From contig VHCZ01000006.1 of assembly GCA_016871535.1 (NCBI GenBank), forward strand, positions 1 to 63,413: DNA of 63,413 nt, in the 5' to 3' direction. A program made the position numbers and the translations under genes. The DNA is from Verrucomicrobiota bacterium. GTDB taxonomy: Bacteria > Verrucomicrobiota > Verrucomicrobiia > Limisphaerales > SIBE01. The first letter of the stretch is position 1, and every line of letters starts with the position of its first letter. Positions 47,106 to 56,030 of the stretch are shown here, piece by piece. The notes under the pieces were generated by a model that was given only the letters and a program-made list of their open reading frames with translations, had not been told where the DNA came from and made no database searches.

Positions 47106-47436
47106 GATCGTTTCGGTTTCCCATGAACCGCTGGGTAGGGCGAGCCTGTCCCCAGCGAGCCGGTCCGGACGTGTTCCAGGCGTGTCGAGCGGCTCGCCGA
47201 GACGGCCTCGCCCTACCATCGACGGGTTCAAGGGCCGAGTGCATGGTTCCGAGACCAAGGCAGCTTCCCATGAACCAACCCACCCCTTCGCCCCTCCCGG
47301 GAGGGGAACTGAGCCATGCGACGCCGGACGGAGATACCTTCCCGGGTCCGGCGAGCCTGTCCGCAGCGAGCCGTGTCGGACGTGTTCCACGCGCGTCGAG
47401 CGGCTCGCCGGGACGGACTCGCCCTACCCGCCTGCT
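47106..47436. repeat. Two family B copies and a CCCACCCC module between transporter genes
   Basis: A family B copy at 47134-47217 is followed by an inverted CATGGTTCCGAGACCAAGG leader, an AACCCACCCCTTCGCCCC arm (47277-47308), and a second family B copy lacking its left end at 47345-47429. The permease ATG begins 7 bp after the latter. Confidence 0.88.
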
Positions 47437-48648
47437 ATGACCTTGTGGCTGATCATCTATAAAAGCCTTCGCCAGCACGCGTTCTCGACCGTGCTCACGG
47501 CCTTGTCCATCGCGCTGGCGGGAGGCTTGTTGATGTCTGTGTGGACGGTTCGCGAACAATCGCACGCCGCCTTCACGGGCATGAGCGGCGGTTTCGACGC
47601 CGTGCTGGGCGCGCGTTCTGCCAAACTTCAGTTGGTTCTCAACGCGGTCTTTCACCTCGAAGAATCACCCGGCAATCTGGGGTGGTCCGATTACCTGGAG
47701 ATTCAAAAAAATCCCAACGTCGAATTGGCGGTCCCGATCGCGATGGGCGACAATTATCGCGGCTACCGCCTGGTGGGAACTTCGCCGGAGTTTTTCACGA
47801 AGGCCGAATACGCGCCGGGCAAGCGTTGCGCCCCGCGCGCCCCAGGGCGAATCTTTGATCCCACCGCGCGCGAAGCCGTCGCGGGAAGTCTCGTGGCGGA
47901 GAAGCTTGGCCTGAAACGGGGCGACGTGATCCATCCCTTCCATGGCCTCCTGTTCGACGAAGAAAAGGAACACGCGGAAACCTATTTGGTCGTCGGAATC
48001 CTGGAACCGACGAACACTCCGGCGGACCGTGTGATCTGGATTCCACTGGAAGGTTTGCAGCGAATGAGCGGACACGATCCCGCCGCCGCCTCGGACATCA
48101 GCGCCGTGCTCATCAAACTCAAAGCGGGCAGCGCGATCGCCGGGCAGCGCCTCAACTTGCTCTACAACAAGGAAGGAAGCCGGCTCACGTTCGCCTGGCC
48201 CATCGGGCAAATCATGGCGCAACTTTTTGGAAAGATCGCCTGGTTCGATCGCGTGCTGGAACTCGTGGCGTACCTGGTCGCGCTCGTCGCCACCGGTTCG
48301 ATTCTCGCCAGCCTTTACAATTCGATGAATGAGCGCCGCCGGGAGATCGCCATCCTGCGCGCGCTGGGCGCGCATCGGCGCACGGTGTTGGCTTCGATTA
48401 TTTTGGAAGCCGCCGCAATTGCCACCTTGGGCATGGCGATTGGATTTGGATTTTACGCGGTGATTCTGCTGGGCGTGGCTTCGGTAGTGCGCGCGCAGAC
48501 GGGCATCGTGCTCGACCCGCTGGCGTTTCACGCGATCATGCTCTGGGCGCCGCTGGGATTGATCGGGCTGAGCGCGTTGTCCGGCATTGTTCCGGCCGTG
48601 AAAGCGTATCGCACGGACGTCGCGGAGAACCTGGCGCCGATTTCTTAG
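47437..48648 (+). CDS. ABC transporter permease, FtsX/MacB family
   Basis: A 403-residue membrane protein. One N-terminal helix (FSTVLTALSIALAGGLLMSV), a large periplasmic domain (~45-270), then three helices, with the FtsX core at LASLYNSMNERRREIAILRA, LGAHRRTVLASIILEA, and a final PAVKAYRTDVAENLAPIS. It partners the upstream ATPase. The ATG at 47437 immediately precedes MTLWLIIYKSLRQHAF, the usual cytoplasmic start; the longer frame from 47095 is repeat-coded. Confidence 0.92.
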   Translation: MTLWLIIYKSLRQHAFSTVLTALSIALAGGLLMSVWTVREQSHAAFTGMSGGFDAVLGARSAKLQLVLNAVFHLEESPGNLGWSDYLEIQKNPNVELAVPIAMGDNYRGYRLVGTSPEFFTKAEYAPGKRCAPRAPGRIFDPTAREAVAGSLVAEKLGLKRGDVIHPFHGLLFDEEKEHAETYLVVGILEPTNTPADRVIWIPLEGLQRMSGHDPAAASDISAVLIKLKAGSAIAGQRLNLLYNKEGSRLTFAWPIGQIMAQLFGKIAWFDRVLELVAYLVALVATGSILASLYNSMNERRREIAILRALGAHRRTVLASIILEAAAIATLGMAIGFGFYAVILLGVASVVRAQTGIVLDPLAFHAIMLWAPLGLIGLSALSGIVPAVKAYRTDVAENLAPIS

Positions 48649-48668
48649 CCAACAATGCAGTCGAAACC

Positions 48669-48817
48669 GGGGAGCACACGCGCCCTCGCGTGTTCCGACC
48701 GGCGCCTCGCCGGTCGGAAGGAACGCGTCAGAAGGTCAGTCGATGGTGAGTGTTCGACGGAACCCTCGTGGTCGGCGAGGGCGCCGACCACGGCACGCGA
48801 GGGCGCGTGCGCTCCCC
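48669..48817. repeat. Nested palindromic repeat, family F
   Basis: GGGGAGCACACGCGCCCTCG and CGAGGGCGCGTGCGCTCCCC are near-perfect inverted arms. They enclose two hairpins, CCGACCGGCG...CGCCGGTCGG and GTGGTCGGCG...CGCCGACCAC. Confidence 0.85.
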
Positions 48818-48902
48818 GTCGAAATCAATAGATGGCTTAGCCGTAACGATGAGCAGAGTTGAAACCGCGCCTGGACCAGAGTAAAAGCAATGCCGAGACG
48901 TT

Positions 48903-49634
48903 ATGAGCAATCCGATGTGGAATCTAAGCGCTGAATTGCGAGCAGCATTTTGCGCTTCCCTGGCCGCCTGCCTCCTCGCTGGCTGCTCTGCGTCAAGCCG
49001 GTCCTCCGAAGACAACGCGCCGGCGGACATCCGGGGCGAACCGATCAATCCGTCGAAGCCCGAATCCAAACCTTCCGTTGCCGATTCCAGCGGATCCGCC
49101 TCGACGAATTCGACCCAGAGCGAGCTCCAGCGCTCGGAACAGGTTCAGACAGCGGCAGGGCCGAACCTCGCCCAGCCGCAGGATTCCCAGGCTCCGAATT
49201 CCACCACCGAGGAATTTGTTCCCGTGGCATTCGACAAACTGGCTTCCTTCAATTTCGTGATCCCGGATGACCGGCCTTCGACCAACCAGGTCGCGACCCC
49301 TTCCAAATCCGAGGAGCAGATTCCGGCCGGCGTGAAGGCGCTCGATCAAACGAAGGTCGCGCTCAAAGGTTTCATGCTTCCGCTCCGCGTCGAAAGCGGA
49401 CTCGTCACGGAAATGCTCATCATGCGCGACCAATCGATGTGTTGTTACGGGACCGTGCCCAAGATCAACGAGTGGGTGAGCGTCAAAATGACGAACAAAG
49501 GCGTGAAGCCCATCATGGATCAGCCCGTGACGGTTTTTGGCAAGCTTCGCGTCGGCGAAATGCGCGAGAACGGCTACCTCGTCGGCATCTACGCGATGGA
49601 CGGCGAAAAGATGGCCGTCCCGGCGGATCTCTGA
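48903..49634 (+). CDS. DUF3299 lipoprotein
   Basis: A 243-residue exported lipoprotein. ASLAACLLAGCSAS contains a lipobox with Cys28. Residues ~30-105 are a Ser/Pro/Gln-rich linker, and ~110-243 the DUF3299 domain with FDKLASFNF, KGFMLPLRVESGLVTEMLIM, MCCYGTVPKINEWVSVKM and VTVFGKLRVGE. DUF3299 proteins are often encoded beside FtsX-type ABC transporters, as here (255 bp downstream). The paired Cys in MCCYG may bind metal. Function unknown. Confidence 0.85.
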   Translation: MSNPMWNLSAELRAAFCASLAACLLAGCSASSRSSEDNAPADIRGEPINPSKPESKPSVADSSGSASTNSTQSELQRSEQVQTAAGPNLAQPQDSQAPNSTTEEFVPVAFDKLASFNFVIPDDRPSTNQVATPSKSEEQIPAGVKALDQTKVALKGFMLPLRVESGLVTEMLIMRDQSMCCYGTVPKINEWVSVKMTNKGVKPIMDQPVTVFGKLRVGEMRENGYLVGIYAMDGEKMAVPADL

Positions 49635-49705
49635 AAGCGTGAGCGGGGCGGTGCTGAGGCGCTGCCGCATCGACAGAAGACCGACTGCGCGGCAACGAGA
49701 CCTAC

Positions 49706-49856
49706 CGGGTTCATGGGAAGTTCGCTAGGTTTCAGAATCATGCACACGGCCCATGAACCCGGCAGGGCGAGTCCGTCCCGGCGAGCCGCTCGACGTGCGT
49801 GGAACACGTCCGACTCGGCTCGCTGGGGACAGGCTCGCCCTACCGTCTGGTTCATG
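49706..49856 (-). repeat. Family B module with leader
   Basis: The leader CCGGGTTCATGGGAAG...CCCATGAACCCGG is itself palindromic and runs into the GGCAGGGCGAGTCC...GGCTCGCCCTACC core (49761-49844). The 3' flank TCTGGTTCATG supplies the ATG of the next gene. Confidence 0.9.
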
Positions 49857-51716
49857 AGAAGACAAAAACCTGTGGCATTGTGGCACCGATTGGCGCTGGG
49901 CCTGGCCTTGCTGGCCCTTCCCGCACTCGCCGCGGAACGCCTCGAATTCACTCGCCTGGTCGCCCATTGGTCGGATTACGCTGATCCGGGTTATCTGCCG
50001 TTTATCGAGGAAGTGAAACCGGAAATCGCGCAGGTGGGTTTCTACGGGGCGCACTTCTGGAGTCTGGCCGACACTCCGTATGGCAAGGGTTATCCGGCGC
50101 ATTTCCCAGTGCAAGGCCATCGCCCCTGCGCGGAATGGTTCGCGCGCCTCAACGCAGAGTTGCATCGCCGCGGGGTGAAAGTCGTCGGCCACATGAACGT
50201 GAAGTTCCTCGTCGGCGATCCGGAAAGTGCGGAAGGGCCGCGCGGCTTTTTCCGGTTTTATCGGCAGCAATGGGACGCGGATCAACTCGGCGCGAAACCC
50301 GCGGAGGATCCGCTGGAGTTCCTCGAGAAAGGTCGGGACGGCAAACCGATCTCCAACCAGAACTACAGCATCGGCGGCATGCGGGAATACTGGGCGTGCC
50401 TGAACAATCCGACCTGGCGCGAAGTGTTGAAAGCGTGGACGCGCTTCGGCATTCGGCAAGGCGTGGATGGGTTCATCGTCAATTACTTCTACCGCCACGA
50501 TTGCCATTGCGAACACTGCCTCCGCGGATTCAAAGATCACCTGCGCGAACGCTTCTCTCCACAGGAGCTGGAGCGCCGCTTTCAAGTTCGCGACCTCGCG
50601 GAGCATCGCTTCGATGAAATTGTCGGCTGGCATGATCCGGCGCGGTCCCCGCCGATCCGCCGTGAGATGCTTGCGTTTTCGCAACTCGCGAACAAACGCG
50701 CGTTCGATGAAGTGTTCGTGCAGTTTGGACGCTCCCTCAAACCGGACCTGATCGTGGCCCAGTGGAATCATCTGGGGAACTTCAGCCAGATCAGCGGGGA
50801 TGAGCGATGTCTGCTCCCGGCGGATGTTTGGGGTCGAGATGAAGATTACCTCTGGTACAGCACCGGCGACGCCGCCAACTTTACTGACATCACGGCGGGA
50901 CTTCTTGGCGAAGCGACTCTGCAAGCGCGTTACATTCGCGGCGCGTTCGCCGACAAGCCGTTCACGCTGGGCAAATACGAGAGCACCCGCATCCGCGCCG
51001 CCATCGCAGAGCTGGCCGCGAACGGCGGCGCGCCCATGGGATTCTACACGCGCTTCACCGATCCGCTGGCCCGCCAGGAAATCGTGCGCTACTACGGCTT
51101 TCTCCGCCGCCACGACGCGCTTTATCGCGGCAACGGCTCTTACGCAGAGTTGCTCCTGCTTTTTCCGCGAGCCCGCGTGCATCAAGGCGACGTGACCGCC
51201 GTCGAACGATTCAAGGAGATCGGCCGGCGGTTGCTGGATGCGCACGTGTTGTTCGATGTCGCTCCCGATGACCTGAAGGACGCGCGGGGCCAAAACCGTT
51301 ACGCTGCCGTGTTCGATCCGGGCGATCCACGGCTGGAGGCCCACGCGGTCACGGCGCGGTTCCCGGAATCCCTGAGCCGATTTGAAGCGCCGCCGGCCGT
51401 TCGCGTGTCCGCCAGCCGTCCGGTCGCGGACGAAGAAATCGATCTCCATTTCGTGAATTACAATCGCGTGGAACCGGCGCAGAAGCGGAGTCCGGGCAGC
51501 GGGATTCAGGATGAAAAACCCATCACCGCGCCCGGATTTCGCGCGCGCTTTCGTCTCCCGCCGGGGACGCGGGCGGGGCGGTTGGAATTCGTAACGCCGG
51601 AGAAACCGGCCGCCGAGATTCTGAAATTCGAACCGAGCGGCGCCGAAATCCGATTCGAAGTGCCCTCCTTCCTCGTTTACGGAGTCGTTCGCGTGCAGAT
51701 CCAGTCCGGCGAATGA
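49854..51716 (+). CDS. Secreted glycosidase-like (TIM-barrel) protein
   Basis: A 620-residue protein with a signal peptide (LALGLALLALPALAAERLEF). Residues ~30-420 look like a TIM barrel: QVGFYGAHFWSLADTPYGKG, GVKVVGHMNVKFLVGD, DGFIVNYFYRHDCHCEHCLR, NGGAPMGFYTRF, with possible catalytic carboxylates. RHDCHCEHCLRGFKDHL is a recurring motif in hypothetical alpha-amylase/GH42-like proteins of this phylum. The C-terminal ~150 residues are beta-rich. The start codon lies in the flank of a repeat, so translation signals may be repeat-derived. Confidence 0.65.
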   Translation: MRRQKPVALWHRLALGLALLALPALAAERLEFTRLVAHWSDYADPGYLPFIEEVKPEIAQVGFYGAHFWSLADTPYGKGYPAHFPVQGHRPCAEWFARLNAELHRRGVKVVGHMNVKFLVGDPESAEGPRGFFRFYRQQWDADQLGAKPAEDPLEFLEKGRDGKPISNQNYSIGGMREYWACLNNPTWREVLKAWTRFGIRQGVDGFIVNYFYRHDCHCEHCLRGFKDHLRERFSPQELERRFQVRDLAEHRFDEIVGWHDPARSPPIRREMLAFSQLANKRAFDEVFVQFGRSLKPDLIVAQWNHLGNFSQISGDERCLLPADVWGRDEDYLWYSTGDAANFTDITAGLLGEATLQARYIRGAFADKPFTLGKYESTRIRAAIAELAANGGAPMGFYTRFTDPLARQEIVRYYGFLRRHDALYRGNGSYAELLLLFPRARVHQGDVTAVERFKEIGRRLLDAHVLFDVAPDDLKDARGQNRYAAVFDPGDPRLEAHAVTARFPESLSRFEAPPAVRVSASRPVADEEIDLHFVNYNRVEPAQKRSPGSGIQDEKPITAPGFRARFRLPPGTRAGRLEFVTPEKPAAEILKFEPSGAEIRFEVPSFLVYGVVRVQIQSGE

Positions 51717-51723
51717 CGCTTGG

Positions 51724-51805
51724 CAAGGCGGCGCTGCCCCCAGCGAGCCGATCCGAACGTATTCCCAGCACGCCGCGCGGCTCGCCGAGACGGGCTCGCC
51801 CTACC
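51724..51805 (+). repeat. Family B repeat copy, degenerate left end
   Basis: Retains CCCCAGCGAGCCGATCCG and CGCCGAGACGGGCTCGCCC, ends in CTACCAGG, and lies 70 bp before the oxidoreductase start. Confidence 0.85.
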
Positions 51806-51878
51806 AGGTTTATGGGAGGTGTGGATGACACCGAGATCACTGCTTGTCAGGGAAGTGAGTTGCGCCTACAAGAAGCGC

Positions 51879-53228
51879 ATGAACCGTCGAAATTTCCTCA
51901 AAACTGGCGCGGCGGGTTTGGCCTTGTCCGCTCTTCCCAACTACGCCGCAGAATTCGCCGATCAAAAGAAACGCGTCGGGCTCATTGGCACGGGCTGGTA
52001 CGGCAAGTGCGATTTGTTCCGATTGATCCAGGTCGCGCCCGTCGAAGTCGTCTCGCTTTGCGACGTGGACAAGCGCCTGCTGGCGGAGGCCGCGGACATG
52101 GTCGCGGCCCGGCAAGCTTCGAAGAAGAAGCCGCGCACTTACGCTGACTACCGCGAAATGCTGAAAGAGAAAGACCACGACATCGTGCTGGTCGAAACCC
52201 CGGACCACTGGCACGCCTTGCCGATGATCGCGGCCGTTCAAGCGGGCGCAGATGTCTGGGTGCAAAAGCCGATCAGCGCCGATGTCGTCGAAGGCCAGGC
52301 CATGCTCGCCGCGGCGCGCAAATACAACCGCGTCGTGCAGGTGAACACGCAACGCCGCAGCACTCCGCATTTGATCGAGGCCAGGGACCGAATCCTCAAG
52401 GAAGGGAAGCTGGGCAAGATCGCGCACGTCGATATCTGCTGCTACTGGGGCATGGGGCGAGCTGGCCGGACGCCGGACGTGCCCGTTCCCGATTACCTCG
52501 ATTACGAGATGTGGACCGGCCCGGCGCCGATGCGGCCCTTCAACCGCCGGACCCATCCGCGCGGCTGGCGCGCCTTCATGGAATACGGCAACGGCATCGT
52601 GGGCGACATGTGCATCCACATGCTCGACATGGTGCGTTGGATGCTCGATTTAGGCTGGCCGCAACGGGTCAGTTCCACTGGCGGCATCCTGGTCGAGAAA
52701 GAGAGCAACGCCAACACCACTGACACGCAGACCGCGACGTTCGACTTCGGAGACCTTCAGGTGGTTTGGAAACACCGCACGTGGGGTGACATGCCGGATC
52801 CCGATTATCCCTGGGCCGCGACGTTTTACGGAGACAAAGGCACGCTCAAAGCCAGCGTGTTCAATTACGAGTTTTTCCCGCGGGGCAAAAAGGAGCCGAC
52901 TGCCAAAGGCGAGCCGCTCTACGAGTACGACAAATATCCCGAAGACCAGACTGAGAAAGATTTGGAAAAACATTGCGCCTCAGCGATTCGCTGGCACATG
53001 AAGGATTTCCTGTCAGCCATCGCCAAGCGTAGCAAGCCGGTAGCCGATATTGAGCAAGGGTTCATTTCGAGCGCCTCCTGCATTCTGGCCAATCATTCCA
53101 TGAAACTCGGCCGCACTCTGACATGGGACGCCGCGAAGGGCCAGGTCGTGGGCGATGACGAAGCCAATCGCCTTTTGCGCCGGACTTATCGTTCGCCCTG
53201 GGTTCATCCGGAGCCGGCGAGCGTCTGA
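51879..53228 (+). CDS. Gfo/Idh/MocA-family oxidoreductase, Tat-exported
   Basis: A 449-residue protein. MNRRNFLKTGAAGLALSALP is a Tat signal. RVGLIGTGWYGKCDLFRLIQ is the Rossmann loop, VLVETPDHWHALPMIAAVQA and VWVQKPIS carry the conserved EKP-like lysine (here QKP), and GIVGDMCIHMLDMVRWML contains the D-x-x-x-H motif of the C-terminal domain. Such secreted members handle sugars or inositols in Planctomycetes/Verrucomicrobia; substrate unknown. Downstream of the glycosidase-like gene in the same direction, possibly one catabolic unit. Confidence 0.9.
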   Translation: MNRRNFLKTGAAGLALSALPNYAAEFADQKKRVGLIGTGWYGKCDLFRLIQVAPVEVVSLCDVDKRLLAEAADMVAARQASKKKPRTYADYREMLKEKDHDIVLVETPDHWHALPMIAAVQAGADVWVQKPISADVVEGQAMLAAARKYNRVVQVNTQRRSTPHLIEARDRILKEGKLGKIAHVDICCYWGMGRAGRTPDVPVPDYLDYEMWTGPAPMRPFNRRTHPRGWRAFMEYGNGIVGDMCIHMLDMVRWMLDLGWPQRVSSTGGILVEKESNANTTDTQTATFDFGDLQVVWKHRTWGDMPDPDYPWAATFYGDKGTLKASVFNYEFFPRGKKEPTAKGEPLYEYDKYPEDQTEKDLEKHCASAIRWHMKDFLSAIAKRSKPVADIEQGFISSASCILANHSMKLGRTLTWDAAKGQVVGDDEANRLLRRTYRSPWVHPEPASV

Positions 53229-53251
53229 GTCAGGCGAAGGTATCCCCTCGA

Positions 53252-53320
53252 CGGTGGGGCGACGCTCCTGCGGAGCCTTTCCTCGATGGCATTGGCTCGG
53301 CGGGAGTCTCGTCCCACCCT
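53252..53320. repeat. Dispersed repeat family C copy 3
   Basis: CGGTGGGGCGACGCTCCTGC...GGAGTCTCGTCCCACCC, palindromic ends. The following 150 bases hold CATACCAGG direct repeats (53330-53350) and nothing else obvious before rpsU. Confidence 0.75.
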
Positions 53321-53474
53321 CAACTGAGGCCATACCAGGCCATACCAGGCAGGCGAAGATACTCCTTGCGTTCTCGCGAAATTGCGGGGAGCGTAGGGCA
53401 TTCTTGAACGATCTGATCGTCCCGGTTTCCCAAAAGGCAGCCAAGCAACCCCGGATCGTCCTGTTTAGGCTAAC

Positions 53475-53672
53475 ATGACTGAAATCAAACTCAGGAGAGG
53501 CGACGACGTAGGCAAGGCGCTGCGGCGATTGAAGAAAGCGCTCGGCCGAGAGCGGCTCTTCGATGAACTCAAAAAGCGGCGCCATTTTCAAAAACCGAGC
53601 GATTACCTCCGGAAGAAACAGAAGGAGGCGCGGTTCAACGCCATGCTGCGCCAGCGCCACGCCGACCAGTGA
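53475..53672 (+). CDS. rpsU: 30S ribosomal protein S21
   Basis: A 65-residue basic protein. TEIKLRRGDDVGKALRRLKK, then RHFQKPSDYLRKKQKEARF, is the S21 pattern. In some bacteria S21 helps translation initiation with anti-Shine-Dalgarno binding. Normal length, a short intergenic leader with repeats upstream, and no dnaG or rpoD downstream, unlike the enterobacterial operon. Confidence 0.95.
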   Translation: MTEIKLRRGDDVGKALRRLKKALGRERLFDELKKRRHFQKPSDYLRKKQKEARFNAMLRQRHADQ

Positions 53673-53987
53673 GGCGGCGCAAGGCACGCAAGCGGAATGT
53701 CAACGCGGCGGCCAAAGTCCCACCAATGGTAGCGCGTGCTGCCGCGCCGCCGCATCGTGCGGACCGCAGCCTTCAGGCTGCATCCGCGCACTCTCCGGAG
53801 TCCAGCGCTGAAGCGGCCTAAAGGCCGCGGTCCAGAGGAACGCGTCATGGGAAGTTCCCCGGATCCTCGGAACCATGCGCTCGGCCCAAGAAACTTTGAA
53901 CTCCCAGCGCGGCGGGAGAGGCGCGCACTCGTTTGGTTGCGGCGTCAGCCGCGCTGGGTGTTTCGTGGGCCAAACCCCTTTTCCAGT
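53673..53987. repeat. Intergenic repeats, families I and H
   Basis: 53757-53850 is the GGACCGCAGCCTTCAGGCTG...GGCCTAAAGGCCGCGGTCC module (also at 19709). 53870-53965 is the AACTCCCAGCGCGGC...GTTGCGGCGTCAGCCG module, the inverse of 25255. A CATGGGAAG...CATGCGCTCGGCCC leader joins them. Confidence 0.8.
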
Positions 53988-55091
53988 TCAGCTCGGCACG
54001 ATCACGCTCTTGGCGGATTCCCAGCGGGCGGTCGTGGCCAGGGCTTCGTTCGCTTGATCCAAGTCGAAGCGATGACTGACCATGGTGTGGAAGGGGAATT
54101 CCGTCTGGTGCGTCCGGAGAAAATCAATCGCGACCTTCAGGTGACGCGGTTCGCTCGACCACGATCCGAAAACCTGGAGTTGTTTGCGCGTGATGACCTG
54201 CGGGTTGAAGACCACGGTCCCCGCGTCGCAATAATGGCCCAGGACGAGATATTTGCCCCCGTCGCGGCACATTTCCATGCCTTCAGGCACGGCTGACGGG
54301 ATTCCAACGCATTCCAGGACGGCGTCCGCGCCGTGGCCGCCGGTGAGGTCGTGGACCGCCGCGATTCGCTGTTTTGGATCGGACACGTCGGACAGATCGA
54401 TGACGTGATCCGCGCCGAAGCGCCGCGCGGTTTCGAGCCGATGTTTGGGGCCTCCGATCACGATCACTTTCGCCGCCCCCGCGCTCCGCGCCACCGCCAG
54501 TGCGGCAATGCCCACCGGTCCGGCGCCCTGAACAACCACCGTGTCACGCCACGCCACACCGGTGCGTTCGATCCCATGAATGGCTGTGATCAACGCGCAA
54601 CCGGCGCCGATGAGCGATTCGGTGAGCAGATCGTCCGGGAGCTTGAAGATCGTCGTGCGCGGCCGGAGATAGTGAAATTCAGCGTAACCGCCGAGAAAAT
54701 GCGGCGGTTCGTCGCAGCGATAACCGATGCCATACGCGCGCCGCTGGGAGCACTTCGTCGGCTGCCGGATCTCGGTGCAGTGGTAGCATTGCCCGCAGGA
54801 CGTCGCGGAGTTCCACGTCACGCGATCACCGGCGCGCAACGGCTGTCCGGTCCAGTCGCGGCTCAATCCCTCGCCGAGTTGCTCGATGCGCCCGACGGTT
54901 TCGTGGCCCATGATGACGGGCAGCGCGATCGGGAGCTGGCCTTTCCAGAGGTGGACATCCGTGCCGCAAATGCCGGCCATCTCTGTGCGGACGAGCGCGG
55001 CGCCGGGATCAATTTTCTCCGGGAGCGGGAACGATCTCAATTGCAGGGGCGCGTCAAACTTTTCAAGAACCGAGGCGCGGGCGTTTCGCAT
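53988..55091 (-). CDS. Zinc-dependent alcohol dehydrogenase-like protein (MDR family)
   Basis: A 367-residue medium-chain dehydrogenase. AGICGTDVHLWKG and VIMGHETVGRIEQLGEG hold catalytic zinc ligands, CGQCYHCTEIRQPTKC the four structural-zinc cysteines, and VVQGAGPVGIAALAVARSAG the NAD(P) Rossmann loop. It oxidises a polyol or alcohol; threonine- or sorbitol-dehydrogenase-like subgroups are possible. Divergent from the cassette region that starts upstream of it. Confidence 0.92.
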   Translation of the reverse strand: MRNARASVLEKFDAPLQLRSFPLPEKIDPGAALVRTEMAGICGTDVHLWKGQLPIALPVIMGHETVGRIEQLGEGLSRDWTGQPLRAGDRVTWNSATSCGQCYHCTEIRQPTKCSQRRAYGIGYRCDEPPHFLGGYAEFHYLRPRTTIFKLPDDLLTESLIGAGCALITAIHGIERTGVAWRDTVVVQGAGPVGIAALAVARSAGAAKVIVIGGPKHRLETARRFGADHVIDLSDVSDPKQRIAAVHDLTGGHGADAVLECVGIPSAVPEGMEMCRDGGKYLVLGHYCDAGTVVFNPQVITRKQLQVFGSWSSEPRHLKVAIDFLRTHQTEFPFHTMVSHRFDLDQANEALATTARWESAKSVIVPS

Positions 55092-55139
55092 AAAATGTGG
55101 CTCGAATAGGAGTCAACGGAACTAGAAGCTTGGGCCGCG

Positions 55140-55416
55140 CCGGGACTTTTTCAAGGTATTCCCTTCAGTGAAGGTGAGGGGAGCGTCCTCCCGCGCCTTC
55201 GCGACGACGCAGCCGCTCCGGCGGCGCAGGCTGCTCCGCTGATTGCTTGGGGAATCGCGGTCGCTGTTGACTACTTTATCCCTCCTTGGGGATCCTGGAT
55301 TATTCCCGGTTTTCACGGAGTTCTATTAGTAATCACTGTTGTGATCATGATCCGAGATGTGCGCTGCCTGAGGGGGCTCAGAGCATTACCAAGCCGAACC
55401 AACGGATCGAGCCAAT
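55140..55416 (+). CDS. Start-less small membrane ORF ending within attC site 1
   Basis: An open frame including AAPLIAWGIAVAVDYFIPPW, then GSWIIPGFHGVLLVITVVIMIRD, has one or two membrane segments and stops in TGA at 55416-55418 inside the first attC-like site. Integron cassette ORFs commonly stop in their attC. No convincing ATG exists upstream, so it is a partial or unusual-start ORF. Confidence 0.35.
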
Positions 55417-55498
55417 GACGAGGAGCGCGATGACGTTGCTGTTCCAATTCGGATCTGCCTGCCGCGCTCCTCGTCATGGCTCATCCTGATCGTTCGGC
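55394..55498 (+). mobile_element. attC-like recombination site 1
   Basis: Ends GCCGAAC and GTTCGGC form the R''/R' boxes. Inner arms at 55410-55430 and 55463-55482 (GAGCCAATGACGAGG and CCTCGTCATGGCTC) pair along 20 bp except for one extra A in the left arm, as expected for an extrahelical base. Size 105 bp. Confidence 0.75.
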
Positions 55499-55509
55499 GG
55501 CATTCACGT

Positions 55510-56030
55510 ATGCGTATCCGTCCTTATTTTTCAAACCCTGCTGAGTTTCACGCATACGAGCCAGAGGTCATCGAGATTGCGCGTCGGCTTCGTAGCGGCA
55601 TTCAAGGTGTGGAACCAGCGTTACAGGTTGAGCACGTTGGCAGCACCTCCGTTCCAGGTTGCGGTGGGAAAGGCATCATCGATCTGGCCGTTCTCTATCC
55701 GGAAGGGTTGCTTGCCCGCGCGAGGGTGGTTCTCGATGAACTTGGATTTCAGAAACAGGGCGGGCCGGAGCCATTCCCCGAGGACCGGCCGATGCGCGTC
55801 GGATGTGTTGAGGACGATGGCCGTTTGTATCGCATTCACGCCCACGTCATCGCGCTGGGTTCGGAGGAGCATGACGAGTTGGCGTGGTTCCGAGAAGCGC
55901 TCCGTCGCGATTCAACTTTAAAGCAGAGCTATGAGGAGCGGAAGCGCGCGATTCTCGCGGCGGGGATTCAGGATGAGCTCGAATACTGCAAGGCGAAGGG
56001 AGCGTTCGTCACCGATGCGCTTAAGAGCGT
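55510..56030 (+). CDS. GrpB/UPF0157-family protein
   Basis: About 174 genuine residues: EPEVIEIARRLRSGIQG, then VEHVGSTSVPGCGGKGIIDL (the family's nucleotidyltransferase-like signature), RIHAHVIALGSEEHDELAWF, and CKAKGAFVTDALK. GrpB proteins belong to the Pol-beta nucleotidyltransferase superfamily; function unclear. The frame stays open to 56394 only because an inverted-repeat element entered at the natural stop, replacing it with element-coded residues. It is the cargo of an attC cassette between sites 1 and 2. Confidence 0.85.
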
